From assembly GCF_042654985.1 (NCBI RefSeq), contig NZ_JBHSMT010000031.1, positions 62,001 through 126,000 of the forward strand: DNA of 64,000 nt, read 5' to 3'. Position 1 is the stretch's first letter, and the number at the start of each line of letters is the position of its first letter. Below the pieces are notes generated by a model that saw nothing but the letters and a program-made list of their open reading frames with translations, searched no databases and was not told the origin of the DNA. Source of the stretch: Paraherbaspirillum soli (GTDB lineage: Bacteria > Pseudomonadota > Gammaproteobacteria > Burkholderiales > Burkholderiaceae_D). Positions 21,589 through 31,004 of the stretch are shown piece by piece. Both the position numbers and the translations under genes were made by a program.

Positions 21589-23985
21589 ATGCTCATACCG
21601 GTCACCACCCTCATCAAAAGAATAGCGCTACGCCAATGGCTAGCCATCACCCTGCTAATGCTGCTGGCGGCCGGCGGCATGGGTTATCTGAACGGCCTCG
21701 GCCGGCTGGACCGCACGCTGTACGACCAGTTCATGCGAGCCAATTCACGGCCGGCGCGCGATGACATCATCATCGTCGCCATCGACGATTACAGTATTTC
21801 TAAGCTCGGACGCTGGCCTTGGGACCGCAAGCTGCATGCGAAACTTCTAACTCAGGTCATGCGCGCCCATCCGCTGGCAATTGGGCTCGATGTCATCATG
21901 CCGGAACCGCAGTCCACCGGGACCGGCGGGCACGATGACCGTGAGTTGGCGCAGGCTCTCGCCGCCAGCCGGCTGACTGTGCTGCCGATGGTCGTTGCCA
22001 ATACCGACAGCGGCCTCAAAGCCCTGTTGCCGACACCGGATTTACACCAAAGCGCACGCAACATCGGCCATATCAGCCTGGAACAGGATGTCGACGGCGT
22101 GGTCCGCAGCGTCTTTTTAAAAGAAGGGCAGAACGCTACCTGGTGGCCGCATTTTGCGGTGGCGCTGGCGGAGGTGGCAGAACACCAGATCGGCAGCCGC
22201 GACGCCGCCTTGCCGGGCGCTCGCATGCAGCTGGCGCCGGCAGACAGCAACGCCGCCCAGACCGGCAACTGGCAGCGCGACTATCAGGTCGGGATTCCAT
22301 ACGCCGGCGGCAGCGGACATTTCCGCTCGGTGCCCTACGCCTCGGTACTTGAGGGCGAGGTTCCCGCTCAGTTTTTCAGCGGCAAATATGTATTGATCGG
22401 TGCCACGGCGATCGGCATGGCAGACGCTTTTCCGACCCCGGTTTCGGGCACCTCGGGCGTCATGCCCGGCATCGAAATCAACGCCAACATCCTGGCTGGC
22501 CTGCTCGATCACAAAACCATAGCCATAGCACCAGCGCCATACACAGCGCTGTTTAGCATGCTGCCCGTGTTGCTGGCGCTGATCGCTTATCTGCTGTGGG
22601 CACCGCGCATCTCGTTGCTGATAACGGCAGCGCTGATGGCGTTGACCATGGTCGCCAGCTATTTCCTTTTGACTCTAGGCATCTGGGTCGCCCCCACTGC
22701 GGCGCTGATTGCGCTGGCAATTGCGCCGCCGCTGTGGAGCTGGATTCGACTGGAATCGGCCATCTCCTACCTTGGCCAGGAATTCGTGCGACTGGATCAG
22801 GAGCCGCATTTGCTGCCGGAGCCAAACACCAACAGGACAGCGCAAGGAGCCGGCGACCTGCTCGAACAACGCATCAACGCGATGCAGGCCGCGGTCCGCA
22901 GAGTGCGGGACTTGCGCCAGTTTATTTCCGACAGCCTGCACAGCCTGCCGGATGCGACGCTGGTCACGACCACCGACGGCCGCGTGCTGGTGGCGAATCA
23001 ATTTGCCAGGGACTACTTCGCTGCCATCGGCATAGGCCGCGTCGACGGAGCGATGCTGCCTGATTTGTTGGCCGGCATGAGCCTGCCGCCGGCAAGCAAG
23101 CCGGCGGCAGGACACACATTCAGCTGGTCGGATTTGATCGATCTGCAGCACGCATCGGCCTTCGCCAACGGGGTCCCGGTCCAGGATCGGCAAGGACGCG
23201 ATCTGCTGATCAAGAGCGGCCCCTGCCACTCGGCTCGGCAGGCGCTTACCGGCTGGATCGTGAGCATTGTCGACATCACCAGCATCCGCGCCGCGGAACG
23301 CAGCCGCGATCAAACCTTGCGCTTTCTGTCGCACGACATGCGCGCTCCGCAAGCTTCGATTCTGGCTTTGCTTGAGCTGCAAACTGATCCGGCGTCGGCA
23401 TTGCCGCAAAAGGAATTTTTCTCCCGTCTGGAGCAGGCGGCCCGCAAAACACTGGGCCTGGCGGACAACTTTGTACAACTGGCGCGCGCCGAATCCGCCG
23501 AATATCGCTTGGAAGAAGTCGATTTCCAGGATGTCCTGCACGACGCGGTCGATGCCATGTGGACCCTCGCGCACAACAAGAAAATCGCGTTGACGACAGA
23601 GATAGACGGCCACGAGTTCCTGGCCAACGTCGACCGTTCGCTGATGGCGCGCGCGCTCTGCAACCTGATCTCCAATGCGATCAACTACAGCCCTGCCGAG
23701 ACCCGCATCCGCTGCAGCTTGCGCCTGGAATACGCGGGCTTATTGCCGCAGCTGGTTTGCAGCATTGCCGATCAGGGCTTTGGGATTGCCGCGCAGGATC
23801 AGGACCGGCTATTCCAGCGCTTCCAGCGCGTCAGTGCGCCCGGCCAGCCGTACTCGGACGGTACCGGCCTGGGGCTGGTGTTCGTCAAAACTGTTGTAGA
23901 ACGCCATTTTGGCGAAATCACGCTGGCCAGCACGGTCGGCCAGGGAACGACTTTCAGCGTGACCTTGCCGACAATCGCAATCTGA
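21589..23985 (+). CDS. CHASE2-domain sensor histidine kinase
   Basis: A 798-residue membrane kinase (from ATG 21589; a TTG at 21535 would add 18 residues). One N-terminal transmembrane helix (LAITLLMLLAAGGMGYL) leads to an extracytoplasmic CHASE2 domain (about 45-310). Three hydrophobic segments follow (about 315-390), then a PAS-like domain (about 435-540), then the kinase core. His 582 in FLSHDMRAPQ is the phospho-acceptor, with N box NLISNAINYSP, G1 DQGFGIA and G2 DGTGLGLVF. All catalytic boxes are intact. It probably phosphorylates the regulator encoded at 19048. The signal is unknown; the adjacent LysM/FecR protein suggests a cell-wall cue. Confidence 0.9.
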   Translation: MLIPVTTLIKRIALRQWLAITLLMLLAAGGMGYLNGLGRLDRTLYDQFMRANSRPARDDIIIVAIDDYSISKLGRWPWDRKLHAKLLTQVMRAHPLAIGLDVIMPEPQSTGTGGHDDRELAQALAASRLTVLPMVVANTDSGLKALLPTPDLHQSARNIGHISLEQDVDGVVRSVFLKEGQNATWWPHFAVALAEVAEHQIGSRDAALPGARMQLAPADSNAAQTGNWQRDYQVGIPYAGGSGHFRSVPYASVLEGEVPAQFFSGKYVLIGATAIGMADAFPTPVSGTSGVMPGIEINANILAGLLDHKTIAIAPAPYTALFSMLPVLLALIAYLLWAPRISLLITAALMALTMVASYFLLTLGIWVAPTAALIALAIAPPLWSWIRLESAISYLGQEFVRLDQEPHLLPEPNTNRTAQGAGDLLEQRINAMQAAVRRVRDLRQFISDSLHSLPDATLVTTTDGRVLVANQFARDYFAAIGIGRVDGAMLPDLLAGMSLPPASKPAAGHTFSWSDLIDLQHASAFANGVPVQDRQGRDLLIKSGPCHSARQALTGWIVSIVDITSIRAAERSRDQTLRFLSHDMRAPQASILALLELQTDPASALPQKEFFSRLEQAARKTLGLADNFVQLARAESAEYRLEEVDFQDVLHDAVDAMWTLAHNKKIALTTEIDGHEFLANVDRSLMARALCNLISNAINYSPAETRIRCSLRLEYAGLLPQLVCSIADQGFGIAAQDQDRLFQRFQRVSAPGQPYSDGTGLGLVFVKTVVERHFGEITLASTVGQGTTFSVTLPTIAI

Positions 23986-24043
23986 CTGCGGAACAACACT
24001 CGCAGCGCAAGTTGCCTTGAATTTCATCGCCGGCGACAAAGAG

Positions 24044-24049
24044 TATAAT
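24044..24049 (+). promoter_or_regulatory. Candidate -10 element of hemA
   Basis: A perfect TATAAT lies 36 bases upstream of the hemA ATG. The best -35 at suitable spacing (TTTCAT, 24022-24027) is poor. It implies that hemA has its own promoter separate from the kinase gene. Confidence 0.4.
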
Positions 24050-24085
24050 TACGAGTTACCAACAAGCACCTTTCCCGCGACCGCA

Positions 24086-25375
24086 ATGCACCTGCTCACT
24101 GTCGGACTCAACCACACCACCGCGCCTGTTGCGTTGCGCGAAAAGGTGGCTTTCCCCGCCGATCAGATTGGGCAAGCGGTGACCGCGGCGCGCGCCTGGT
24201 TCGGCAGCAGCAATGCGGCCAGCCGCTCGGATGAGGCGGCGATTCTATCGACTTGCAACCGAACCGAGCTGTACGCGGCCAGCGACTTGCCGAACGGCGT
24301 CGATGCCGCGATTGATTCGACCGCCCAGTTCCTCGCGCATTACCACAAGCTTTCTTACGACGATCTGCGCCCGCATTTGTATACGCTGCCGCAAGATAAT
24401 GCCGTGCGTCATGCCTTCCGCGTCGCCTCCGGCTTGGACTCGATGGTGCTCGGCGAGGCGCAAATCCTCGGCCAGATGAAGGATGCGGTGCGCCACGCAG
24501 AAGCGGTCGGCGGCTTGGGCACCTATTTGCATCAACTGTTCCAACGCACTTTCGCGGTCGCCAAGGAAGTGCGCAGCACTACCGAAATCGGCGCGCATAG
24601 CGTCTCCATGGCCGCCGCCGCGGTGCGCATGTCGGAACGTATTTTCGATAGCGTCGCCGGGCAGCACGTGCTGTTTATCGGCGCCGGCGAAATGATCGAA
24701 TTGTGCGCCACCCACTTTGCCGCGCAAAATCCGAAATCCCTGACGGTCGCCAACCGCACCCTGGAACGCGCCGAACTGCTGGCGCATCGCTTCAACGGCC
24801 AGGCGATCCGGCTGGCCGATTTGCCTAATCAATTGGGCAAGTTCGACATCATCGTTTCCAGTACCGCCTCATCGCTTCCCATCATCGGCCTCGGCATGGT
24901 CGAGCGCGCCGTCAAGGCGCGCCGCCACAAACCGATGTTCATGCTGGACCTGGCCGTGCCGCGCGACATCGAGAACGAAATCGGCCGTCTCGACGATGTC
25001 TTCCTGTACACCGTCGACGATCTCGGCTCGGTGGTGCAAACCGGCATGGAAAACCGCCAGGCCGCGGTAGCGCAAGCGGAAGCCATCATCGAAACCCGGG
25101 TGCAGTCGTTCATGCACTGGGTCGACAACCGGGCCGTGGTGCCGCTGATCCAGGATTTGCACGAAGCCAGCGAAGCCATGCGCCTGCTGGAGTTGGAACG
25201 CGCCCGCAAGATGCTGGCCAAAGGCGAAGACATCGACGCCGTGCTGGAAGCGCTGTCCAAAGGCATTGCCGCCAAATTCCTGCATGGCCCGCAACAAGCC
25301 TTGCATAACGCCCAGGGCGATGAACGCGCGCGCCTGGCTGCGCTGCTGCCGCAACTGTTCCGCACCCGACGTTAG
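24086..25375 (+). CDS. hemA: Glutamyl-tRNA reductase
   Basis: First step of the C5 route to tetrapyrroles: NADPH-dependent reduction of glutamyl-tRNA to glutamate-1-semialdehyde. There are 429 residues from ATG 24086 (MHLLTVGLNHTTAPV), the family N-terminus. The catalytic Cys is about residue 57 in ILSTCNRTELYA; substrate recognition lies in GLDSMVLGEAQILGQ; the NADPH-binding domain carries FIGAGEMIELC; and the C-terminal dimerisation domain is helical. An upstream in-frame ATG at 24017 would overlap the promoter region and is rejected. It is followed by prfA, the common hemA-prfA-prmC order. Confidence 0.97.
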   Translation: MHLLTVGLNHTTAPVALREKVAFPADQIGQAVTAARAWFGSSNAASRSDEAAILSTCNRTELYAASDLPNGVDAAIDSTAQFLAHYHKLSYDDLRPHLYTLPQDNAVRHAFRVASGLDSMVLGEAQILGQMKDAVRHAEAVGGLGTYLHQLFQRTFAVAKEVRSTTEIGAHSVSMAAAAVRMSERIFDSVAGQHVLFIGAGEMIELCATHFAAQNPKSLTVANRTLERAELLAHRFNGQAIRLADLPNQLGKFDIIVSSTASSLPIIGLGMVERAVKARRHKPMFMLDLAVPRDIENEIGRLDDVFLYTVDDLGSVVQTGMENRQAAVAQAEAIIETRVQSFMHWVDNRAVVPLIQDLHEASEAMRLLELERARKMLAKGEDIDAVLEALSKGIAAKFLHGPQQALHNAQGDERARLAALLPQLFRTRR

Positions 25376-25421
25376 CGCGGGCATCGCTCCGCGCACTGTC
25401 GCCACCGGCGGCAGCGCCCAC

Positions 25422-25458
25422 GGTTGGCATTGCCGCCAACCTCCCTCTCTTTTTTTTT
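25422..25458 (+). terminator. Possible terminator between hemA and prfA
   Basis: GGTTGGC/GCCAACC (25422-25428, 25435-25441) with a 6-base loop, followed by CTCCCTCTC and then nine T. The gap between stem and T-run is larger than usual, so it may be inefficient. Confidence 0.4.
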
Positions 25459-25485
25459 ACCGCTCTTTTCTGACTGAAACACGCC

Positions 25486-26568
25486 ATGAAACCATCAATG
25501 CTCGCCAAGCTGGATCAACTTTCCAATCGACTGGCGGAAGTCAACGACCTGCTGAACCAGGAAGATGCGACCGCCAGCATGGACAGCTATCGCAAGCTGT
25601 CGCGCGAACACGCCGAACTGGGCCCACTGGTCGAGCTGTATCAGTCCTATCTGCAAGCCAACGCCGATATCGAGGCAGCCCAGGAAATGCAATCCGATCC
25701 CGACATGAAAGAGTTCGCCCAGGATGAAATCCAGTCCGCCAAAGCGCGCATGGAACAACTGGAAGGCGATCTGCAAAAAATGCTGCTGCCGAAAGACCCC
25801 AACGACGAACGCAACATTTTCCTGGAAATCCGCGCCGGCACCGGCGGCGACGAGTCGGCGCTGTTCGCCGGCGACCTGCTGCGGATGTACACCCGCTTCG
25901 CCGAGCGCAATCGCTGGCAAATCGAAATGGTGTCCGAGTCGGCCTCGGAAATCGGCGGCTACAAGGAAGTCATCGTGCGCGTGGTCGGCTTTGGCGCGTA
26001 TTCCAGACTCAAGTTCGAATCCGGCGGCCACCGCGTGCAACGCGTTCCCGCCACCGAAACCCAGGGCCGCATTCACACCTCGGCCTGCACCGTCGCCATC
26101 ATGCCGGAGGCCGACGAAGTCGGCGATGTCGAGATCAATCCGGCCGATATCCGCATCGACACCTACCGCGCGTCGGGCGCCGGAGGCCAGCACATCAACA
26201 AGACCGATTCGGCGGTCCGCATCACCCACATGCCGACCGGGATCGTGGTCGAATGCCAGGACGACCGCAGCCAGCACAAGAACAAGGCATCGGCCCTGAA
26301 GGTGCTGGCGGCGCGCATCAAGGACGGTCAATTGCGCGAACAGCAATCGAAAGAAGCCGCGACCCGCAAATCATTGATCGGCTCCGGCGATCGCAGCGAA
26401 CGGATTCGTACCTACAATTTTCCGCAAGGCCGGATGACCGATCATCGGATCAACCTGACCTTGTACAAGCTCGACTTCATCATGGATGGCGACCTGGAAG
26501 AATTGACCAATGCGCTGGCGGCGGAACATCAAGCCGAATTGCTGGCGGCGTTGGGGGATGCGATCTAA
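25486..26568 (+). CDS. prfA: Peptide chain release factor 1
   Basis: Reads UAA and UAG stop codons and triggers peptidyl-tRNA hydrolysis. The 360 residues are standard. The GGQ motif (in SGAGGQHINKTDSA) is at about 233-235; its Gln is the methylation target of PrmC, encoded two genes downstream. The stop-codon-recognising P-A-T tripeptide lies at about 188-190, which distinguishes it from RF2 (SPF). The start MKPSMLAKLDQL is canonical. In the hemA-prfA-(dsbB)-prmC neighbourhood. Confidence 0.98.
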   Translation: MKPSMLAKLDQLSNRLAEVNDLLNQEDATASMDSYRKLSREHAELGPLVELYQSYLQANADIEAAQEMQSDPDMKEFAQDEIQSAKARMEQLEGDLQKMLLPKDPNDERNIFLEIRAGTGGDESALFAGDLLRMYTRFAERNRWQIEMVSESASEIGGYKEVIVRVVGFGAYSRLKFESGGHRVQRVPATETQGRIHTSACTVAIMPEADEVGDVEINPADIRIDTYRASGAGGQHINKTDSAVRITHMPTGIVVECQDDRSQHKNKASALKVLAARIKDGQLREQQSKEAATRKSLIGSGDRSERIRTYNFPQGRMTDHRINLTLYKLDFIMDGDLEELTNALAAEHQAELLAALGDAI

Positions 26569-26621
26569 TCGCGAGCGCAAGTGGAAACGACAAATTGCGC
26601 AATTATTTGAAAATGGAATAA

Positions 26622-26666
26622 GCTAGCAGCCTGTCGGACTACTCCTCAGTCCGACAGGCTGCTAGC
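26622..26666. repeat. Short perfect inverted repeat, CTAG-core family
   Basis: Two perfect 19-base arms (GCTAGCAGCCTGTCGGACT at 26622-26640 and its complement at 26648-26666) are separated by only seven bases. The same terminal sequence bounds the longer element at 30818-30985, so this looks like a minimal or internally deleted member of one family. It lies between prfA and dsbB and may also terminate prfA transcripts. Confidence 0.85.
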
Positions 26667-26770
26667 AAGTCCGCGGAACCATGCGCGGCGATCGGCATCC
26701 TAAAGCGTCCCAACCAGGTATTTTCCATTTCCAATAAAACCATGCCGTCGGCAGCCACTCTCGAACAAAA

Positions 26771-27271
26771 ATGAAAACCACCAAATCCGTTTTGCTCAGC
26801 GTCGCCTTTATCGCACTTGCCATACTGGGCGCCGCGCTGTACCTGCAACATGTGCAGGGCATGCAGCCTTGCCCATTGTGCGTGATCCAGCGTTATGCAT
26901 TTGCCGCCGTCGCACTGATTTGCCTGATCTGCGCCGGATTGCCGAGCGGCGGCCAAAAGGCCGGTGCCGGGTTGGGGATTCTGGCCGCGCTCGGCGGCGC
27001 CGGCACCGCCATCTGGCATCTGTGGATCATTGCCCATCCGTCCATCTCTTGCGGCCGGGATGCGCTGGAAGCGCCGATGAACGCGCTGCCGCCGGCCGCC
27101 TTGCTACCGTCGGTGTTCAAGGTCGACGCTTACGCACTTTGCTCGACTCCTTACGATCCGATTCTCGGACTGTCGATTCCCCAATGGTCGCTGCTGTGGT
27201 TTGTGGTGCTGACCATCGTGCTGGTGGCCACGCTGTTCAAACGCAACAACACGCGCGCTGGCGGTTACTGA
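26771..27271 (+). CDS. dsbB: Disulphide bond formation protein DsbB
   Basis: Inner-membrane protein that reoxidises DsbA and passes electrons to ubiquinone. The 166 residues contain four transmembrane segments, the first periplasmic Cys pair in QPCPLC (34 and 37) and the second pair at about 94 and 124 (SISCGRD, YALCSTP). All four essential Cys are present. Its stop is immediately followed by the prmC ATG, so the two are coupled. The dsbB insertion separates prfA from its methylase gene. Confidence 0.96.
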   Translation: MKTTKSVLLSVAFIALAILGAALYLQHVQGMQPCPLCVIQRYAFAAVALICLICAGLPSGGQKAGAGLGILAALGGAGTAIWHLWIIAHPSISCGRDALEAPMNALPPAALLPSVFKVDAYALCSTPYDPILGLSIPQWSLLWFVVLTIVLVATLFKRNNTRAGGY

Positions 27272-28147
27272 ATGAAAGTGACGCCTGACGCGCCAGCGGC
27301 GCTTGTCATCGAAGCCGGCAGCAGCATCGCGGCTATCTTGAAGAGCGCCCCGCTCAACCAGCTGGAAACACGCATGCTGCTGATGCATGCGCTGCAACTG
27401 ACCCGCATTCAGCTGATCACGCAAGATGAACGCACCATTGATGCCAGCCAAGCGCAACTGCTGACCGACTTGTTCCAGCGCCGTCAATTGGGCGAGCCGA
27501 TTGCCTACCTGATCGGCCGGCGCGAGTTTTATGGCTTGCAGTTGGAAGTGACGCCGGCGGTCCTGATTCCACGCCCCGAGACCGAATTGCTGGTCGACCT
27601 GGCGCTGCAGCACTTGCCGCCAGCCGGCCAACAGCCGCTCAGCGTGCTGGATCTGGGCACCGGTTCCGGCGCCATCGCGATTGCCATCGCCCACAGCCGC
27701 CCCGACGTTGCGGTGACGGCGCTGGATGCCAGCCCCGCGGCGCTGGCGATAGCACGGCGCAACGCAGCACATCATTTGAGCGCAGTACATGCGCCGTTCA
27801 ATCTGCTGCACAGCGACTGGTACGCAGCGCTCGGCGCGCAGCGCTTCGATGTCATCGTCGCCAATCCGCCGTATATCGTTGCCGGCGACCAGCATCTGTC
27901 GCAAGGCGATCTGCGCTTCGAACCGCAGGATGCGCTGACCGATCATGCCGATGGCTTGTCCGCGTTGCGCATGATCGTCAACGGCGCGGCACAGCACTTG
28001 AAAGATGGCGGCTGGCTGTTGATGGAACATGGCTACGACCAAGCTGCGGAAGTGCGTGCCTTGTTGCAAGCACAACAATTCAATGCCGTGCAAAGCTGGC
28101 AAGATTTGGCCGCCATCGAGCGCGTCAGCGGCGGTAGACTAGGATAG
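27272..28147 (+). CDS. prmC: Release factor glutamine methyltransferase PrmC (HemK)
   Basis: Methylates the GGQ glutamine of RF1 and RF2. The 291-residue protein has an N-terminal helical domain that recognises the release factor, the S-adenosylmethionine motif LDLGTGSGAIAIA (from about 126) and the NPPY catalytic motif at about 198-201, which holds the target Gln. It begins directly after the dsbB stop. Length and motifs are normal. Confidence 0.97.
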   Translation: MKVTPDAPAALVIEAGSSIAAILKSAPLNQLETRMLLMHALQLTRIQLITQDERTIDASQAQLLTDLFQRRQLGEPIAYLIGRREFYGLQLEVTPAVLIPRPETELLVDLALQHLPPAGQQPLSVLDLGTGSGAIAIAIAHSRPDVAVTALDASPAALAIARRNAAHHLSAVHAPFNLLHSDWYAALGAQRFDVIVANPPYIVAGDQHLSQGDLRFEPQDALTDHADGLSALRMIVNGAAQHLKDGGWLLMEHGYDQAAEVRALLQAQQFNAVQSWQDLAAIERVSGGRLG

Positions 28148-28305
28148 CGCCCCTCGGGTTTGCCCCAGCCCAACAAATGCATGACTTCTTTTTGCAACAC
28201 TCATCTTTTTCTTGTCGCTGCTATCCCCTTTCAAGCTGTCAAGACTGGCGAAATTATCTGAATTGCGTATGATTCAGCGCTTGATTTCCATTCTTAAGAC
28301 CTCTC

Positions 28306-30660
28306 ATGCTGCCTTCGATCGAACAACGTCTCGCTGTTGAACTCGCCGCCAAACCGGTCCAGGTGGCGGCTGCCGTCGCCCTGCTGGATGAAGGTGCGAC
28401 CGTGCCATTTATCGCCCGTTACCGCAAGGAAGTCACCGGCGGCCTGGACGACATCCAGTTGCGTCTGCTGGAAGAGCGCTTGCGCTATTTGCGCGAACTG
28501 GAAGCGCGCCGCAGCGCGATCATGGCCTCGATCGAGGAACAGGGAAAAATGACGCCGGCGCTGCTGCAGGCGATCACCCTGGCCGAAGACAAAACGCGCC
28601 TGGAAGATCTGTACCTGCCGTACAAACCGAAGCGTCGCACCAAGGCGCAAATCGCGGCGGAAGCCGGCTTGACCGAACTGGCGGATGCGCTGCTGGCCAG
28701 CCCGGACCTGAACCCGGACGAAGAAGCCGCAAAGTATTTAAAGCCTGCGTTCAGCACCGACAACGGCGACAACCCCGGCGTCGCCGATGCCAAGGCCGCG
28801 CTGGACGGCGCCCGTCAAATCCTGATGGAACGCTTCGCCGAAGATGCCGCGCTGCTGCAAGCGCTGCGCGAATACCTGACCGAGCATGGCGTGGTCGAAT
28901 CGAAAGTGGTCGAAGGCAAACAGGATGCCGGTGAAAAATTCGCTGACTATTTCGACTATTCCGAAACCATAGGCACGATCCCGTCGCACCGGGCGCTGGC
29001 CCTGTTCCGCGGCCGCCGCGAAGAAATCCTGAATGTCGTCTTGCGCCTCGACAGCGAAGAAGAAAAACCAAAGTGGGATGCGCCGCACAACCCGTGCGAA
29101 GGCCGTATCGCCGCCCGCTTCGGCATCAGCAACAAGGGCCGCAGCGCCGACAAATGGCTGAGCGACACGGTGCGCTGGAGCTGGCGGGTCAAGGTGTTCA
29201 TGCACCTGGAAACCGAACTGATGACCAAGCTGCGCGAAACCGCGGAAGTCGAGGCGATCAATGTATTCGCCCGCAATTTGAAAGCCCTGCTGCTGGCGGC
29301 GCCGGCCGGACCGCGCGCCACCATGGGGCTCGACCCCGGCCTGCGCACCGGCGTCAAGGTGGCGGTGATCGACGCCACCGGCAAGGTAGTCGACACCACC
29401 GCGATTTACCCGCACCAGCCGCGCAACGATTGGGAAGGCTCGCTGCACACGCTGGCGCAACTGGCCGAGAAGCACAAGGTATCGCTGATCTCGATCGGCA
29501 ACGGTACCGCCTCGCGTGAAACTGACAAGCTGGCGCAGGACCTGATCAAGCTGCGGCCGGAACTGAAATTGACCAAGATCGTGGTGTCGGAAGCTGGCGC
29601 CTCGGTGTATTCGGCCTCCGAATTCGCCTCGCGCGAACTGCCCGACATGGATGTCTCGCTGCGCGGTGCGGTGTCGATTGCGCGCCGCCTGCAAGACCCG
29701 CTGGCGGAACTGGTCAAGATCGATCCGAAGTCGATCGGCGTCGGCCAGTATCAGCATGACGTCGGCCAGACCCAATTGGCGCGCTCATTGGATGCGGTGG
29801 TCGAAGACTGCGTGAATGCGGTCGGGGTCGATGTCAACACGGCGTCGGCACCGTTGCTGGCGCGAGTCTCCGGTTTGAACAGCAGCGTGGCCCAGAGCAT
29901 CGTCACCTATCGCGACATGAAGGGCATGTTTACCTCCCGGTCCTCATTGCGCGAAGTGCCGCGCCTGGGCGACAAGACCTTCGAACAGGCGGCCGGCTTC
30001 TTGCGCGTGATGGGCGGCGCCAACCCGCTGGATGGGTCGGCGGTTCACCCGGAGTCTTATCCGCTGGTGGAAAAAATCCTGGCCGATCTGAAGAAGGACG
30101 TGAAGGCTGTGATCGGCGACGACAAGCTGCTGAAATCGCTCAATCCGGCCAAGTATGCGGATGAAAAATTCGGCGTGCCGACGATCACCGACATCCTCAA
30201 GGAACTGGAAAAACCGGGCCGCGACCCACGCCCCGAGTTCACCACCGCGACCTTCAAGGAAGGGGTCGAGGAAATCCGCGACCTGCGCCCGGACATGATC
30301 CTGGAGGGCGTGGTGACCAACGTCGCCGCGTTCGGCGCGTTTGTCGATATCGGCGTCCATCAGGATGGCCTGGTCCACATTTCGGCGCTCTCCAACACTT
30401 TCGTCAAAGACCCGCACACGGTGGTCAAGGCCGGCCAGGTGGTCAAAGTGAAAGTGCTGGAAGTCGATGAGAAGCGCAAGCGCATTGCGCTCACCATGCG
30501 CCTGGCCGACAGCGCGCCGGTAGCCGGCGCCAAGCCGGAACAGCGCGGCGATCGCAACGATGCCAAACGTTTATCGCAACATCAGCAGCGCCAGTCCGCG
30601 CCGGCACCGGCGCCGGCCAATAGCGCCATGGCGGCCGCTTTTGCAAAGCTGAAGGGGTAA
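28306..30660 (+). CDS. tex: Tex-family transcription accessory protein
   Basis: A 784-residue RNA-binding protein related to eukaryotic Spt6, linked in other bacteria to toxin-gene regulation and transcription elongation. Domains in order: N-terminal helical Tex domain, YqgF-like RNase H fold (about 325-450, GLDPGLRTGVKVAVIDATG), helix-hairpin-helix modules (about 490-560, LNSSVAQSIVTYRDMKG) and a C-terminal S1 domain (about 655-725, ILEGVVTNVAAFGAFVDIG). A Pro/Ala/Gln-rich tail ends the protein. It is probably monocistronic; a repeat-bearing spacer follows. Confidence 0.95.
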   Translation: MLPSIEQRLAVELAAKPVQVAAAVALLDEGATVPFIARYRKEVTGGLDDIQLRLLEERLRYLRELEARRSAIMASIEEQGKMTPALLQAITLAEDKTRLEDLYLPYKPKRRTKAQIAAEAGLTELADALLASPDLNPDEEAAKYLKPAFSTDNGDNPGVADAKAALDGARQILMERFAEDAALLQALREYLTEHGVVESKVVEGKQDAGEKFADYFDYSETIGTIPSHRALALFRGRREEILNVVLRLDSEEEKPKWDAPHNPCEGRIAARFGISNKGRSADKWLSDTVRWSWRVKVFMHLETELMTKLRETAEVEAINVFARNLKALLLAAPAGPRATMGLDPGLRTGVKVAVIDATGKVVDTTAIYPHQPRNDWEGSLHTLAQLAEKHKVSLISIGNGTASRETDKLAQDLIKLRPELKLTKIVVSEAGASVYSASEFASRELPDMDVSLRGAVSIARRLQDPLAELVKIDPKSIGVGQYQHDVGQTQLARSLDAVVEDCVNAVGVDVNTASAPLLARVSGLNSSVAQSIVTYRDMKGMFTSRSSLREVPRLGDKTFEQAAGFLRVMGGANPLDGSAVHPESYPLVEKILADLKKDVKAVIGDDKLLKSLNPAKYADEKFGVPTITDILKELEKPGRDPRPEFTTATFKEGVEEIRDLRPDMILEGVVTNVAAFGAFVDIGVHQDGLVHISALSNTFVKDPHTVVKAGQVVKVKVLEVDEKRKRIALTMRLADSAPVAGAKPEQRGDRNDAKRLSQHQQRQSAPAPAPANSAMAAAFAKLKG

Positions 30661-30817
30661 CAAGAAGGAATGCAGCTTGAGCAGGCCAGCGATTTTCGCA
30701 GTTTGTATCACCGAAATGAGACTGGCCCGAGCAAGCACATTAATGGCGCGCCGCAGAAGACAGCCGATCAGTAGCGATTTGCCTACAAACTCTGACAATA
30801 TCAGCCGGCGCCCTATC

Positions 30818-30985
30818 TAGCAGCCTGCCGGGCTTAGGAGTAATCGGCTGCAAAAACGCCTGAGCGGTCCATATTTCACCGCTATTTTTTCCAATAGTCC
30901 CGCTATTGGAAAAAAAATATCGGCAAAATCTGTCCTCGCCCAGCCATTTTTTCGCTTCGATTCCCTAAGTCCGACAGGCTGCTAG
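30818..30985. repeat. MITE-like element, CTAG-core family, upstream of ispB
   Basis: The left end CTAGCAGCCTGCCGGGCTTAGG (30818-30839) and the inverted right end (30964-30985) match at 20 of 22 positions. The interior carries a strong hairpin (CCAATAG/CTATTGG with flanking T and A tracts, about 30884-30920). No coding capacity. The termini are shared with the perfect repeat at 26622-26666. Confidence 0.82.
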
Positions 30986-30998
30986 CAGCCTGTCATCG

Positions 30999-31004
30999 TA
31001 TAAT
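30999..31004 (+). promoter_or_regulatory. Candidate -10 element of ispB next to the repeat
   Basis: A perfect TATAAT lies 32 bases ahead of the ispB TTG start and five bases after the 22-base palindrome. The region where a -35 should lie is inside the palindrome and does not resemble TTGACA. Confidence 0.35.
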
